From the NCBI RefSeq assembly GCF_002088235.1, contig NZ_AQQV01000004.1, forward strand, positions 1-64,000: a stretch of 64,000 nt of DNA, written 5' to 3'. Origin of the DNA: Oceanococcus atlanticus (lineage in GTDB: Bacteria > Pseudomonadota > Gammaproteobacteria > Nevskiales > Oceanococcaceae). The notes under the pieces are model-generated. The model was given only the letters and a program-made list of their open reading frames with translations, was not told the DNA's origin and ran no database searches. The translations under genes were made by a program, and so were the position numbers. Positions 17,691-29,962 of this stretch are shown piece by piece (within the stretch, counting starts at the first letter, position 1; the number at the start of each line of letters is the position of its first letter).

Positions 17691-17719
17691 TTGACCTCCC
17701 GATGCGCGGTGGCTATAGT
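17691..17719 (+). promoter_or_regulatory. Sigma70-type promoter for the atp operon
   Basis: TTGACC at 17691-17696 and TATAGT at 17714-17719 are separated by exactly 17 bases, in the 156-base gap between parB and atpI. Each hexamer differs from consensus at one position. Transcription would start near 17726, about 40 bases before atpI. The position directly upstream of a nine-gene operon makes this the likely main atp promoter. Confidence 0.75.
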
Positions 17720-17764
17720 TGCGCGCCCCGCTCCTGGAGAGTGGGCGTTTGACTCGCCTGAAAT

Positions 17765-18133
17765 ATGCAACAAGCCAGCAAAATCATCGCGATGCAGTGT
17801 CTGATCGGGATGGTCGTGGCCGCAGCATGGCTGGCAAAGAGTCAGACGGCTGCACTGGCCGCCTTGTGCGGCGTCGGTACGGCGGTGCTGCCGGCGGCTT
17901 ACATGCGCTGGCGCCTGCTTCAGGCGTTAAGTCTGGTCGACGAGCCCAAACGTTTGGTGGGCACGGTGTACCGGGGAGAGTTTGGAAAGTTTGCCTTGAC
18001 CTTCGTGTTGTTCGCGTTGTGCATGGCCCGCTTCCCGACCGAATTTATGGCAGTGATGTCAGCTTTTGTGGCCTGCTTGATGGCCTACATAGTCGGCGGA
18101 CTGCTTGTGGATCACGAATCACTAGACGGATAA
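17765..18133 (+). CDS. atpI: ATP synthase assembly protein AtpI
   Basis: A 122-residue protein with four hydrophobic segments, the first gene of the atp operon. AtpI proteins are poorly conserved; this one is recognised by its length, topology and position, plus the YRGEFGKFALT segment seen in proteobacterial AtpI. It is thought to help assemble the c-ring. It ends 3 bases before atpB. Confidence 0.85.
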   Translation: MQQASKIIAMQCLIGMVVAAAWLAKSQTAALAALCGVGTAVLPAAYMRWRLLQALSLVDEPKRLVGTVYRGEFGKFALTFVLFALCMARFPTEFMAVMSAFVACLMAYIVGGLLVDHESLDG

Positions 18134-18961
<828 letters not shown>

Positions 18962-18974
18962 TCAGTTTTTTTAG

Positions 18975-19286
<312 letters not shown>

Positions 19287-19312
19287 TATCAGCTTAGGCG
19301 CGGGAGTCGCAT

Positions 19313-19783
19313 ATGGATATTAACGTCACACTGATAGGCCAGATGATCGCGTTCGCGCTGTTCGTCTGGTTCACTATGAAGTTCGTGTGGCCGCCGATCA
19401 CCAGCGCAATGGCGGAGCGGCAGCAGAAGATCGCTGACGGTCTGGCTGCGGCGGATAAAGGGGCTCGTGATCTGCAGGAGGCGGCCGCGAAAGCGGATGA
19501 AGCGCTTCAGCAGGCTCGCGAAGAGGCTCGCGAAATCATCGCTGGTGCTAATCGTCAGGCGACCCAGATCCTGGAGGAAGCCCGCGCTGCGGCGCAGTCC
19601 GAAGGTGATCGCATCAAGGGTCAGGCTCAGGCCGAAATCGACCAGAGCATTTCCAGCGCACGTGAAGCCCTGCGTAAGGATGTGGCCAGTCTGGCGATCA
19701 GCGGTGCCGAGAAGATTCTCGGTCGCGAGATCGACGCGAAAGCACATTCCGATATCGTTGACCGCCTCGCGGCGCAGATCTGA
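19313..19783 (+). CDS. atpF: ATP synthase F0 subunit b
   Basis: A 156-residue peripheral-stalk subunit: one N-terminal membrane helix ([20 protein letters not shown]), then a long charged, Ala/Glu-rich amphipathic coiled coil to the C-terminus. Length equals E. coli AtpF. It is followed after 8 bases by atpH. Confidence 0.96.
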   Translation: MDINVTLIGQMIAFALFVWFTMKFVWPPITSAMAERQQKIADGLAAADKGARDLQEAAAKADEALQQAREEAREIIAGANRQATQILEEARAAAQSEGDRIKGQAQAEIDQSISSAREALRKDVASLAISGAEKILGREIDAKAHSDIVDRLAAQI

Positions 19784-19791
19784 GGGCCATC

Positions 19792-20328
19792 ATGGCTGAG
19801 TTGCAAACTTTGGCACGCCCCTACGCCCGCGCTGCGTTTTCCGTGGCGCGTGATGCCCAGTCATTGCCCCAATGGGGTGATGCGCTGACGCGTCTGGCCG
19901 AGGCTGCGTCCAACGACGACATGGCGGCTTTGATCGGCCATCCCGGTGTCGGTTCTGAACAGCTGCTGGAGATGTTGCAGCAGCTGTCCGGAGCACCTGG
20001 TGATGCGTCGTTGGGCAATCTGCTCAAAGTGCTGGCCGAGAATCGTCGTCTGGCCCTGCTGCCCGCCATCGCAGAAGAGTTTTCTGCCTTGCGCGAAGCC
20101 TATGAACATCTGCGCAATGTGCGTATCGCTTCAGCCTCCGAGCTGGGCGAGGCACAGCAAAGCGGAATCGTCGACGCGCTCAAGCAGCGCCTGGGCGATG
20201 ATGTTCAGGTGCAGTGGGCGGTGGACGCGGATCTGATCGGCGGGGCCGTGGTGTCCGCCGGTGACCTAGTCATCGATGGTTCGGTGCGTGGCGAGATGTC
20301 TCGTCTGCGTAGCGCACTCACTCAATAA
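19792..20328 (+). CDS. atpH: ATP synthase F1 subunit delta
   Basis: A 178-residue subunit joining the F1 head to the b stalk. The N-terminal [12 protein letters not shown] and the C-terminal [20 protein letters not shown] segments are family signatures. It lies between atpF and atpA with 8- and 17-base gaps. Confidence 0.96.
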   Translation: MAELQTLARPYARAAFSVARDAQSLPQWGDALTRLAEAASNDDMAALIGHPGVGSEQLLEMLQQLSGAPGDASLGNLLKVLAENRRLALLPAIAEEFSALREAYEHLRNVRIASASELGEAQQSGIVDALKQRLGDDVQVQWAVDADLIGGAVVSAGDLVIDGSVRGEMSRLRSALTQ

Positions 20329-20345
20329 ATACAGGATTGCAGACG

Positions 20346-21887
20346 ATGCAGTTGAATCCTTCTGAGATCAGCGAGCTGATCAAATCCCGAATCGAGAACT
20401 TTGAAGTTCTCACCGAAGCCCGCAACACTGGCACCATCGTGAGCCTGGCCGACGGCATCGTGCGTGTGCACGGTCTGTCTGACGCCGTTCTGGGTGAGAT
20501 GTTGGAATTCCCGGGTGAAACCTACGGTCTGGCGCTCAACCTTGAGCGTGATTCTGTTGGTGCGGTGATTCTGGGTGATTACAAACACCTGACGGAAGGC
20601 GACACGGTTAAGACTACCGGTCGCATTCTTGAAGTGCCGATCGGCCCCGAGCTGCTGGGTCGTGTGGTGAACTCGCTGGGCCAGCCGATTGACGGCAAAG
20701 GCGCCATCGATGCCAAGGAAAGCGCGCCGATCGAGAAGGTCGCGCCGGGCGTTATTGAGCGTCAGTCGGTCGATCAGCCGGTGCAGACCGGTTACAAATC
20801 GGTTGACGCCATGGTTCCGGTTGGCCGTGGCCAGCGTGAGCTGGTGATTGGTGACCGTCAGACCGGTAAAACCGCACTGGCTATCGACGCCATCATCAAC
20901 CAGAAAGACACCGGCGTGAAATGCGTCTACGTCGCCATCGGTCAGAAGGCGTCGTCGATTGCCAACGTGGTGCGCAAGCTGGAAGAAAACGATGCCATGG
21001 CGCACACCATCGTGGTGGCGGCTTCGGCTTCGGAATCGGCAGCCATGCAGTTCATCGCGCCGTACGCCGGTTGCTCCATGGGCGAGTATTTCCGCGACCG
21101 CGGTGAAGATGCCCTGATCGTCTATGACGATCTGTCCAAGCAGGCTGTGGCTTACCGTTCCGTCTCCCTGCTGCTGCGCCGCCCGCCGGGCCGTGAAGCA
21201 TTCCCGGGTGACGTGTTCTATCTCCATTCACGTCTGCTTGAGCGTGCTGCGCGCGTAAACGCCGACTACGTTGAGAAGTTCACCAACGGTGAAGTCAAAG
21301 GCAAAACGGGCTCGCTGACCGCACTGCCGATCATCGAAACCCAGGCTGGCGACGTCTCTGCGTTCGTTCCGACCAACGTGATTTCCATCACCGACGGTCA
21401 GATCTTCCTTGAGACCGACCTGTTCAACGCGGGCATTCGCCCGGCTATGAACGCCGGTATCTCGGTGTCGCGTGTGGGTGGTGCTGCACAGACCAAGATC
21501 ATCAAGAAGCTTGGCGGCGGTATTCGTCTGGCACTGGCTCAGTATCGTGAGTTGGCCGCGTTTGCCCAGTTCGCTTCGGATCTGGATGAGGCAACCCGCA
21601 AGCAGCTGGAGCGTGGTCAGCGTGTGACCGAGCTGATGAAACAGGCTCAGTATGCACCGCTGTCGGTCGGCAACATGGCGATCTCGCTGTACGCCGCTGA
21701 CAAAGGCTACCTCGACGATGTGCCGGTCAACAAAGTCGTCAAGTTTGACGAAGATCTGCATCGTTACCTCGCATCGGAACAGCAGGCGTTGCTGGACACC
21801 ATCAATGCGAAGGGTGACTACAACGACGAGATCGAGAGCGGCATCAAAGCTGCGCTCGAAGGCTTCAAGAAGCAGTGGGCGGCGTAA
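20346..21887 (+). CDS. atpA: ATP synthase F1 subunit alpha
   Basis: A 513-residue noncatalytic nucleotide-binding subunit. Walker A GDRQTGKT is at residues 169-176; the Walker B region IVYDDLSKQ and the arginine finger in the [10 protein letters not shown] region are present. The ATG at 20346 is chosen over an upstream TTG because ACAGGA sits 9 bases before it and the [13 protein letters not shown] start matches the family. Confidence 0.98.
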   Translation: MQLNPSEISELIKSRIENFEVLTEARNTGTIVSLADGIVRVHGLSDAVLGEMLEFPGETYGLALNLERDSVGAVILGDYKHLTEGDTVKTTGRILEVPIGPELLGRVVNSLGQPIDGKGAIDAKESAPIEKVAPGVIERQSVDQPVQTGYKSVDAMVPVGRGQRELVIGDRQTGKTALAIDAIINQKDTGVKCVYVAIGQKASSIANVVRKLEENDAMAHTIVVAASASESAAMQFIAPYAGCSMGEYFRDRGEDALIVYDDLSKQAVAYRSVSLLLRRPPGREAFPGDVFYLHSRLLERAARVNADYVEKFTNGEVKGKTGSLTALPIIETQAGDVSAFVPTNVISITDGQIFLETDLFNAGIRPAMNAGISVSRVGGAAQTKIIKKLGGGIRLALAQYRELAAFAQFASDLDEATRKQLERGQRVTELMKQAQYAPLSVGNMAISLYAADKGYLDDVPVNKVVKFDEDLHRYLASEQQALLDTINAKGDYNDEIESGIKAALEGFKKQWAA

Positions 21888-21913
21888 GCCCCCACTGTTG
21901 ACCAGAGTCTGAT

Positions 21914-22783
21914 ATGGCAAGTGCCAAAGAAATCCGCACCAAGATCGGCAGCGTAAAAAATACGCAGAAGATCACCAAAGCCATGGAAATGGTTGCGGCC
22001 TCGAAGATGCGCAAGGCTCAGGACCGCGTGATGGCGTCCCGGCCTTACGCCGAGCGCCTGCGCCGGACCATGGGCCATCTGTCCAAGGCCAACCCGGAAT
22101 ATCGGCATCCCTTTGTGGTGGAGCGTGAAGTCAAGCGCGTCGCCATTATTGTGGTGTCGACCGACCGTGGTCTTTGCGGCGGCCTGAACATCAACCTGTT
22201 CCGTAAAACCCTGGGTGAGCTGAAGCACTGGAAAAGCCAGAATGTGGATGTGGACATCGCAGTGGTTGGTAACAAGGCGCGTGCGTTCTTCAAGCGTCTT
22301 GGCGGCAACGTTATTGCCGAGCAGAGCAATCTGGGCGACACCCCGCATCTGGACCAGCTGATTGGTCTGATGAAGGTGGTGCTCGATGCCTACCGCGACG
22401 GCAAGGTTGATCGTGTGCTGCTGCTCAGCAACGAATTCGTCAACACCATGACCCAAAAGCCCGATGTGCAGCAGTTGCTGCCGGTGGCTCAGCAGGCGGG
22501 TGAGGATGATGGTGAGTTGCTTGACCTGTGGGACTACATCTACGAGCCGGAACCGGCAGAGCTGCTTGACGATGTGCTGATGCGCTTTGTCGAATCGCAG
22601 GTCTACCAGGCCGTGGTCGAGAACGTGGCCTGTGAAATGGCTGCGCGTATGGTCGCCATGAAGAGCGCATCGGACAACGCCGGTCAGATCATTGAGGACT
22701 TGCAGCTGGCCTATAACAAGGCCCGTCAGGCTGCGATTACTCAGGAGCTGGCGGAAATCGTCGGTGGCGCAGCCGCGGTGTAG
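21914..22783 (+). CDS. atpG: ATP synthase F1 subunit gamma
   Basis: A 289-residue rotor shaft subunit. The N-terminal helix ([20 protein letters not shown], 20 residues) and the C-terminal helix ([20 protein letters not shown]) form the family's coiled coil, with the Rossmann-like [11 protein letters not shown] segment between. Length matches. Confidence 0.97.
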   Translation: MASAKEIRTKIGSVKNTQKITKAMEMVAASKMRKAQDRVMASRPYAERLRRTMGHLSKANPEYRHPFVVEREVKRVAIIVVSTDRGLCGGLNINLFRKTLGELKHWKSQNVDVDIAVVGNKARAFFKRLGGNVIAEQSNLGDTPHLDQLIGLMKVVLDAYRDGKVDRVLLLSNEFVNTMTQKPDVQQLLPVAQQAGEDDGELLDLWDYIYEPEPAELLDDVLMRFVESQVYQAVVENVACEMAARMVAMKSASDNAGQIIEDLQLAYNKARQAAITQELAEIVGGAAAV

Positions 22784-22832
22784 CGGTTACGAATTGAATT
22801 GAATCTTGCCGTAACGCGGCGAAAAAGCTTAG

Positions 22833-24248
<1,416 letters not shown>

Positions 24249-24254
24249 ACCCCG

Positions 24255-24665
24255 ATGGAACTCAAGGTCGACATCGTCAGCGCCGAAGGCGAAATCCACG
24301 CTGGTACCGCCAGCATGGTGTTCGCGCCGGCAGAAATGGGCGAGGTGGGCATCGCGCCCCGCCACGCACCCTTGCTGACGCGTCTTAACCCGGGGGTTGT
24401 GCGGGTCAAGAACGGTGATGAAGAGCAGGAGTTCTTCGTCTCCGGTGGCCTGCTGGAAGTTCAGCCTTATAAAGTCACGGTCATGGCGGACACCGCTCAA
24501 CGTGCACACGATATTGATGAGGCCGCGGCGATTGAAGCCAAGAAGCGTGCTGAAGAGGCGCTGTCGCAGGCGGGATCGGATATCGACATGGCGCGTGCTC
24601 AGGCCGAACTGGCTGAAGCCGCGGCGCGTTTGCATCTGGTCAGCAAGCTGAAGACCAAACGCTGA
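24255..24665 (+). CDS. atpC: ATP synthase F1 subunit epsilon
   Basis: A 136-residue central-stalk subunit: an N-terminal beta barrel (VDIVSAEGEIHAGTASMV ... GEVGIAPRHAPLLTRL in pieces) and a C-terminal helical hairpin rich in Ala, Glu and Arg that can inhibit ATP hydrolysis. It is the last gene of the operon and is followed by a terminator. Confidence 0.96.
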   Translation: MELKVDIVSAEGEIHAGTASMVFAPAEMGEVGIAPRHAPLLTRLNPGVVRVKNGDEEQEFFVSGGLLEVQPYKVTVMADTAQRAHDIDEAAAIEAKKRAEEALSQAGSDIDMARAQAELAEAAARLHLVSKLKTKR

Positions 24666-24691
24666 GCTTCGACACCTGAACTTCGATAGAT

Positions 24692-24716
24692 AAAAGGGCC
24701 GTTTACGGCCCTTTTT
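24692..24716 (+). terminator. Rho-independent terminator of the atp operon
   Basis: AAAAGGGCC, a 6-base loop (GTTTAC), then GGCCCTTTTT. The stem is nine pairs and the 3' arm ends in T. It lies 27 bases after atpC and separates the atp operon from glmU. Confidence 0.9.
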
Positions 24717-24764
24717 CGTATCCGGCGCTATCATGCACGGACAATGTTTGAGGAAGAATATCGC

Positions 24765-26132
24765 GTGGCTGTACACAGTGTGATCCTGGCCGCAGGGCAA
24801 GGCACCCGGATGCGTTCGGCACACCCCAAGGTTTTGCAGCAATTGGCTGGTCGCAGCCTGTTGTCGCATGTGTTGCACGGCCAGGCCCAGCCCTTGAGTG
24901 ATGTCATCCATATCGTGTTCGGGCATGGCGGAGATGCGGTGCGGCAGGCCTTTGCCGACGCCACTGATCTGAGCTGGGTCGAACAACGCGAACAGCTCGG
25001 AACGGGCCATGCAATGGCTCAGGCATTGCCGCAGATTCCGGACGATGCTGTTGTGCTGGTCTTGTATGGCGACGTGCCCATGGTGGGTGAGAACAGCTTG
25101 CAAGCGCTGTGCGAGATCGCCGCCCGGGACGCCCTGGCAATCTTGACCGTGGAGCTTGAGAACCCAACAGGCTACGGGCGCATCTTGCGTGATGATGGCC
25201 GTGTGGTGGGGATTGTCGAGCACAAAGATGCCAGCGACGTGCAGCGTCAGATCCGTGAGGTCAACACCGGGCTGCTGGCCGCGCCAGCCGCAGCGCTCAA
25301 GCGCTGGGTCGGTGCGCTGGACAACAACAATGCACAAGGCGAGTTTTACCTGACCGACTGTGTTGCCAAGGCGGCAGGCGAGGGTATGGATGTGCATGCG
25401 GTGCTGGCCGAGTCCGAGGTGGAGGTCGCCGGCGTTAATGATCGCCGCCAACTTGCTGCACTGGAGCGGGCCTATCAGGCCAGACAGGCCGACCGACTGA
25501 TGGGCGAAGGCGTGCAGCTGATCGACCCGGCGCGCTTCGATCTGCGCGGCCAGCTCAGCGCAGGGCGTGATTGCCTGATCGACGTGAATTGCGTGATCGA
25601 AGGTGAGGTGCAGCTGGCGGACGGCGTGCACATTGGCCCCAACTGTGTACTACGCAATGTGCGGATCGGCAATGCCACACGGATTGAAGCCAATAGTGTG
25701 CTGGAAGACGCGCAGATCGGCGCGTCCTGCAGCATTGGGCCGTTCGCGCGTGTGCGCCCCGGCACCCGGATGGCGGATCATGCGCGTATCGGCAACTTCG
25801 TGGAAACCAAGAAAGCGCAGATCGGAACAGGCAGTAAAATCAATCACCTGAGTTATGTTGGTGATGCTATTTTGGGTGATCACGTCAACGTTGGTGCAGG
25901 CACCATCACCTGTAACTATGACGGTGTGAACAAACACACAACTCACATTGGCGACGGTGCCTTCATCGGCTCCGATACCGCCTTGGTTGCGCCGGTCAGT
26001 GTCGGCGCAAACGCCACGATTGGGGCCGGTTCGGTGATCTCCAAAAATGCACCGGCAGATAAGCTGACCGTGGCGCGCGGGCGTCAGGTCACCGTGGATG
26101 GCTGGCAGCGTCCACAAAAAAAGGACAAGTGA
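24765..26132 (+). CDS. glmU: Bifunctional UDP-N-acetylglucosamine pyrophosphorylase / glucosamine-1-phosphate acetyltransferase
   Basis: About 455 residues. The N-terminal nucleotidyltransferase domain has [11 protein letters not shown] and the uridine/Mg site YGDVPM; the C-terminal left-handed beta-helix carries the acetyltransferase residues ([20 protein letters not shown], then [13 protein letters not shown]). It makes UDP-GlcNAc for peptidoglycan and LPS. An ATG at 24744 is in frame, but GAGGAAGAA at 24750-24758 is a ribosome-binding site properly spaced for the GTG at 24765, whose product begins [10 protein letters not shown] like the family. glmS follows 1 base after the stop. Confidence 0.96.
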   Translation: MAVHSVILAAGQGTRMRSAHPKVLQQLAGRSLLSHVLHGQAQPLSDVIHIVFGHGGDAVRQAFADATDLSWVEQREQLGTGHAMAQALPQIPDDAVVLVLYGDVPMVGENSLQALCEIAARDALAILTVELENPTGYGRILRDDGRVVGIVEHKDASDVQRQIREVNTGLLAAPAAALKRWVGALDNNNAQGEFYLTDCVAKAAGEGMDVHAVLAESEVEVAGVNDRRQLAALERAYQARQADRLMGEGVQLIDPARFDLRGQLSAGRDCLIDVNCVIEGEVQLADGVHIGPNCVLRNVRIGNATRIEANSVLEDAQIGASCSIGPFARVRPGTRMADHARIGNFVETKKAQIGTGSKINHLSYVGDAILGDHVNVGAGTITCNYDGVNKHTTHIGDGAFIGSDTALVAPVSVGANATIGAGSVISKNAPADKLTVARGRQVTVDGWQRPQKKDK

Positions 26133-26133
26133 T

Positions 26134-27963
26134 ATGTGCGGTATTGTCGCGGCGATAGCTCAGCGAGATGTGACACCGATTCTGCTGGAAGGCCTCAAGC
26201 GCCTGGAGTATCGCGGTTACGACTCGGCCGGTGTGGCGGTGGTCGACAACGGCGCGCTGCAGCTGGCCCGCGCGGTGGGCAAGGTCGCGGCCTTGCAGGA
26301 CACGCTCAACAACACCGCAGTGCGCGGTGCTCTGGGTATCGCGCACACCCGCTGGGCAACCCACGGTGAGGTCAGCGAGCGCAACGCGCATCCGCATGTG
26401 TCCAGCCAGCGGGTTGCAGTGGTCCACAACGGCATCATTGAAAACTACGCCACGATTCGTGAAATGCTCGTGGCCGAGGGCTATGTCTTTGTCTCGGAAA
26501 CCGACAGCGAGACGATTGCGCATCTGATCGATTTCGAGTTGCGCCGTTGCCCGAGCTTGCTGGCGGCAGTGCAGGCTGCGGTGGCTCAGTTCAAAGGCGC
26601 GTACGGTCTGGCCGTGATGGCCCTGGATACGCCGGACGAGCTGGTGGTGGCACGCTCTGGCAGTCCGCTGGTTTTGGGCCTGGGCATCGGCGAGAACTTT
26701 GTCGCCTCTGATGTCGCAGCGCTGGTCCCGGTGACCCAGCGCGTGGTGTTCTTGCAGGAAGGCGACGTGGCGCAGCTGAGTCGCGAAACCTGGCAGGTGT
26801 TTGATGCGCAAGGCGAGGCCGTTGAGCGGGTTGTGCATGAAGCGTCGCAATCGGATGTGGCCGATCGCGGTGGTTATCGCCACTACATGCTCAAGGAAAT
26901 CTTCGAGCAGCCCCGCGCACTGGCCGATACCCTGCAGGAACGCATCAGCCACGACGCCCTGCTGCCGCAATCCTTAGGTCCTGCGGCGGAAAAATTGCTG
27001 GCCACTGCCGAAAATGTACATATCGTCGCCTGCGGCACCAGCTATCACGCCGGCATGGTGGCGCGCTACTGGATCGAAACACTGGCCGGTGTGCCCGTCA
27101 ATGTGGAGCTGGCGTCCGAATACCGATACCGCGACGTGGTTGTACCCAGCAACACGCTGTTCGTGACCTTGTCGCAGTCCGGCGAAACCGCCGACACCTT
27201 GGCCGCCTTACACTTTGCCAAGAGTGCCGGCTACCTGGCTACGCTGACGATCTGCAACTCGGCGCAAAGCTCTATGGTGCGTGAGTCTGACCTGGCCATG
27301 ATGACTCGCGCAGGCCCAGAGATCGGCGTGGCGTCGACCAAGGCGTTCACCACTCAGTTGATCTCGCTACTGCTGATCGCCGGCATGCTCGGCAAGCTGC
27401 GTGGCCGTCTGACGTCTGCCCGTGAAGCCGAGTTGGTGAGTCATCTGAGCAAGGCGCCAGGCCTGGTGGAGGACGCGCTCAAGATGGATAAGGCCATTCA
27501 AGCCTTGTCGGAAGACTTCGCCGACAAGCAGCATGCGCTTTTCCTGGGCCGCGGCACGCAGTTCCCCATTGCTATGGAAGGCGCCCTGAAGCTCAAGGAA
27601 ATTTCCTACATTCACGCCGAAGCCTACGCGGCCGGCGAGCTCAAGCATGGTCCGCTGGCATTGATCGATGAAGACATGCCAACCATTGTTGTGGCACCCA
27701 ACAACGATCTGCTCGACAAGCTCAAATCGAATCTTGAAGTTGTGCGGGCACGAGGTGGGCAGCTTTATGTTTTCGCGGATGCAGATACCGGTATACGTTC
27801 AGAGCCCGCCATCCGGGTGACCGCTGTGCCGCATATGGATGACCTTATCGCGCCGGTTGTTTACACCATTCCGCTGCAGTTACTGGCGTATCACGTTGCA
27901 ATACTCAAAGGTACGGATGTCGATCAACCACGGAATCTGGCTAAGTCAGTCACTGTGGAGTAG
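26134..27963 (+). CDS. glmS: Glutamine-fructose-6-phosphate aminotransferase (isomerising)
   Basis: A 609-residue enzyme that makes glucosamine-6-phosphate. The N-terminal glutaminase has the nucleophile Cys2 (MCGIVAAI), followed by [14 protein letters not shown] and HTRWATHG. Two SIS sugar-isomerase domains follow ([37 protein letters not shown], 19 residues). The C-terminus [11 protein letters not shown] contains the catalytic Lys. It starts 1 base after glmU with AAGGAC upstream. Its 3' end is the conserved Tn7 target, and the accessory region begins 24 bases after the stop. Confidence 0.98.
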   Translation: MCGIVAAIAQRDVTPILLEGLKRLEYRGYDSAGVAVVDNGALQLARAVGKVAALQDTLNNTAVRGALGIAHTRWATHGEVSERNAHPHVSSQRVAVVHNGIIENYATIREMLVAEGYVFVSETDSETIAHLIDFELRRCPSLLAAVQAAVAQFKGAYGLAVMALDTPDELVVARSGSPLVLGLGIGENFVASDVAALVPVTQRVVFLQEGDVAQLSRETWQVFDAQGEAVERVVHEASQSDVADRGGYRHYMLKEIFEQPRALADTLQERISHDALLPQSLGPAAEKLLATAENVHIVACGTSYHAGMVARYWIETLAGVPVNVELASEYRYRDVVVPSNTLFVTLSQSGETADTLAALHFAKSAGYLATLTICNSAQSSMVRESDLAMMTRAGPEIGVASTKAFTTQLISLLLIAGMLGKLRGRLTSAREAELVSHLSKAPGLVEDALKMDKAIQALSEDFADKQHALFLGRGTQFPIAMEGALKLKEISYIHAEAYAAGELKHGPLALIDEDMPTIVVAPNNDLLDKLKSNLEVVRARGGQLYVFADADTGIRSEPAIRVTAVPHMDDLIAPVVYTIPLQLLAYHVAILKGTDVDQPRNLAKSVTVE

Positions 27964-27987
27964 TGCGGTGTGAGGCGGATCGATTGT
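27926..27987 (+). other. attTn7-type attachment site at the 3' end of glmS
   Basis: The last 36-38 bases of glmS encode NLAKSVTVE, the segment that TnsD of Tn7 recognises in E. coli. The next 24 bases reach position 27987, where a Tn7-like terminus begins; this is the distance at which Tn7 inserts downstream of glmS. If that border is right, the 5-base target duplication would be ATTGT at 27983-27987. Known: TnsD reads glmS codons and directs insertion outside the gene. Seen: sequence and distance. Inferred: an insertion took place here. Confidence 0.7.
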
Positions 27988-28057
27988 TGTTCCGTATAAA
28001 TAAAGTCTGTCCACGTGGAATAAGGTCTGTCCAACCTGTGGAATAAAGTCTGCCCAG
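27988..28057 (+). repeat. Tn7-like transposon end with three TnsB-site-like repeats
   Basis: The segment begins TGTTCCGTATAAATAAAGTC. As I recall the Tn7 left end, it begins TGTGGGCGGACAATAAAGTC: both have TGT at the border and AATAAAGTC at positions 12-20. The motif recurs as AATAAAGTCTGTCC (27999-28012), AATAAGGTCTGTCC (28019-28032) and AATAAAGTCTGCCC (28042-28055), with 20- and 23-base periods, as expected for TnsB-binding sites. An IS21-family end (also TG-bordered with internal repeats) is the main alternative. No inverted partner was found downstream by eye. Confidence 0.6.
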
Positions 28058-28303
28058 ATTATGAGTGGTTGCAGCCGGCCATTAGCAGTCATCCGGACTG
28101 CGATCGATGAGAAGGGCAGGATCAAGCAAGCGGACCTTCACCCTAAACAGGGGCCCAGAAAGTGGCAGCTAGCGAGGTTTGGACTACAGCTCAATACTTG
28201 TCATAGCGCTTTTGTTCGTCCATTCCACCATGTGCATCATCGTGGTGCTATGGTTTTCGCAGGCCACGTTACACAGAACGAGAATACGTCCAAGGGGGAC
28301 ACG
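28058..28303 (+). other. Noncoding leader after the transposon end
   Basis: Between the terminal repeats and the zinc-ribbon gene. A reading frame is open on the plus strand but has no ribosome-binding site and reads unlike a protein. No RNA gene or terminator was recognised. Confidence 0.4.
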
Positions 28304-29548
28304 ATGGGTACGGCGCAACTGACAACTTGCAAAACTTGCGGCGGCAAAGTCTCCGCGCAAGCACCCACATGCCCGCATTGCGGCGAAGTAGATCCTGGTA
28401 AGCAGGACAACTCAACAGCGTCTGAAGCATCGGTGGAGATTTTCTCCCCGGCAGCGGCGTCACCGCAATCCGAGATGAAACCCTGGCTCAAGTCCCTGCT
28501 GGACATCTGCACGACACTCATTGGCGCGATTTTCATGCTTGTGGGCGCCATACAAATGACCAGCAGTACGCATGACCTGTATGCAGGTCTGTTTTTCTTC
28601 TTGTTTGGTGGATTCTGTCTGCCCTTTGTGCGCGATCGCGCTCTGCCGTCAATGGGTCGTAAATCCTACAGTGGCCGAGGGTTTGGTATTACGCTGGGCG
28701 TGTTCATCGTCGGCACAATTTTCTCTACGATCACATCCAATTGGTCGGAATCCCAAGCGCATGAAAAAGCCCAAGCCGACATGCAGGCGAAAAAGGAACT
28801 GCGTGAGAAGCTGCAGGCCGAAAAATTGGCAGAGTGGAAGAGCCAAGGGCCAGAACTGATCGCCAAAGCGGATGAGCGACTGGCCGCTGGCGATTTCGCA
28901 TTCCCCAACATGATTGTTCGCAAGTTCGAGGACATCGGTGGCGAACCTATCAATGCGTTAAAGCAGCGGGCCGCGCAAGTGGAAATCAAAACGCTGGAGA
29001 CACGCGTGCGCCAAGCCGCTGCCACCGACTACGAAACCAAGGCTCAAGCGTATGCACGCCTCGTCCAGTTGGATTCTGGCAACAGTCAGTACCGTACTGG
29101 TCACGCCAACTACAAAGCCAAAGCCACCGAGGCCAAGCGCAATGCCGAAATCAAGGATTTGTTGACCAAAGCCAAGGCCCTGCCGGTCGAGCCTTACGAG
29201 GACAACCTGAAGATCTACCAGAAACTGGCAAAGTTGGACCCCAAGAACGCCGGATTCAAAGAGAAGGTGGCTTTCTACAAGGGCAAGATTGAACGCCAGA
29301 AAACCATTCACGCCATGTTCTCTCAATGGGACGGCTCTTACCCACCTTTGGTCAAGCATGTGAAAAGCAACATGAAGGACCCCAGTTCATACGATCACAT
29401 TGAGACTCGGTTCTCTGATCGTGGCGATCACGTCTACGTTGTCATGCGTTTTCGAGGCAAAAACAGTTTCGGGGCCCTCATTCCAAATACGGTGTCAGCG
29501 AAGATCAACCTCGATGCAAACACATTCTCGGTTTTGTCATGGGATTGA
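28304..29548 (+). CDS. Zinc-ribbon membrane protein with coiled coil, unknown function
   Basis: A 414-residue protein starting at the ATG at 28304, which has AAGGGGGAC just upstream. The N-terminus is a zinc ribbon (CKTCGGKVSAQAPTCPHCG). Two or three hydrophobic segments follow at about residues 60-85, 88-105 and 120-140, then a Lys/Glu/Ala-rich coiled-coil or TPR-like region (about 150-340), and a C-terminal domain with KHVKSNMKDPSSYDHIET and VMRFRGKNSFG. The topology suggests a membrane-tethered protein with the ribbon on the cytosolic side. It is the first gene inside the island after glmS. No family function is known to me; a role as transposon cargo is inferred from location. Confidence 0.75.
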   Translation: MGTAQLTTCKTCGGKVSAQAPTCPHCGEVDPGKQDNSTASEASVEIFSPAAASPQSEMKPWLKSLLDICTTLIGAIFMLVGAIQMTSSTHDLYAGLFFFLFGGFCLPFVRDRALPSMGRKSYSGRGFGITLGVFIVGTIFSTITSNWSESQAHEKAQADMQAKKELREKLQAEKLAEWKSQGPELIAKADERLAAGDFAFPNMIVRKFEDIGGEPINALKQRAAQVEIKTLETRVRQAAATDYETKAQAYARLVQLDSGNSQYRTGHANYKAKATEAKRNAEIKDLLTKAKALPVEPYEDNLKIYQKLAKLDPKNAGFKEKVAFYKGKIERQKTIHAMFSQWDGSYPPLVKHVKSNMKDPSSYDHIETRFSDRGDHVYVVMRFRGKNSFGALIPNTVSAKINLDANTFSVLSWD

Positions 29549-29962
29549 AAATCACTGCATTTTGTGCGCCATGGCTGCACATTTCACAAATAAAGCACTT
29601 CCAATGACTGAGGCTCAACGTTGCCTCTTGCGGAGTCGTATCAGAATTTTTAAAACATAAATTTTCCAGTTCGAGGTTTTTCAGCCAAGTACCATCCGAC
29701 CTTGGTGTGGAAATTCTCACTGTATAGCGGTGCCTGAACTATGTTTCCGGCTAATCGCAGACATCGCCAGTTCAGCGTTCAGAAGCCCTCGACGCGAAGA
29801 AACCGGACGCTCTTAGAGCCATGGACAAACAGTTCGAGCAGCAGCGATGTATCACCCCGTCTCACTGTTCGAACCAAGGAGCATCAACGATGCTCTGGCA
29901 GATGCTCCCACGCAACTTACATAGCTGCTATTTTGATACCGGGAGTATCGATTGAGGTTGCG
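29549..29962. other. 414-base gap without a convincing gene
   Basis: G+C falls relative to the host genes here. The plus frame continuing upstream of the DUF6602 gene is open from 29741 but its Ser/Arg-rich translation has no ribosome-binding site and looks noncoding. Another short open stretch near 29780-29860 reads ALDAKKPDALRAMDKQFEQQ, which could be a decayed coding fragment. The promoter for the two-gene operon should lie here; no clear -35/-10 pair was identified. Confidence 0.4.

Noticed and set aside
28009-28022. A parS-like CCACGTGG palindrome after glmS
   Set aside because: It matches only the core (about 12 of 16 positions of the Pseudomonas-type parS) and is created by the transposon-end repeat array.
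27999-28055. Three spaced repeats read as a short CRISPR array
   Set aside because: The repeats are only 14 bases with 6-9-base spacers and no cas genes; a transposon-end array fits better.
29741-29962. An N-terminal extension of the DUF6602 protein from 29741
   Set aside because: No ribosome-binding site, Ser/Arg-rich noncoding-like translation, and a good site before the ATG at 29963.
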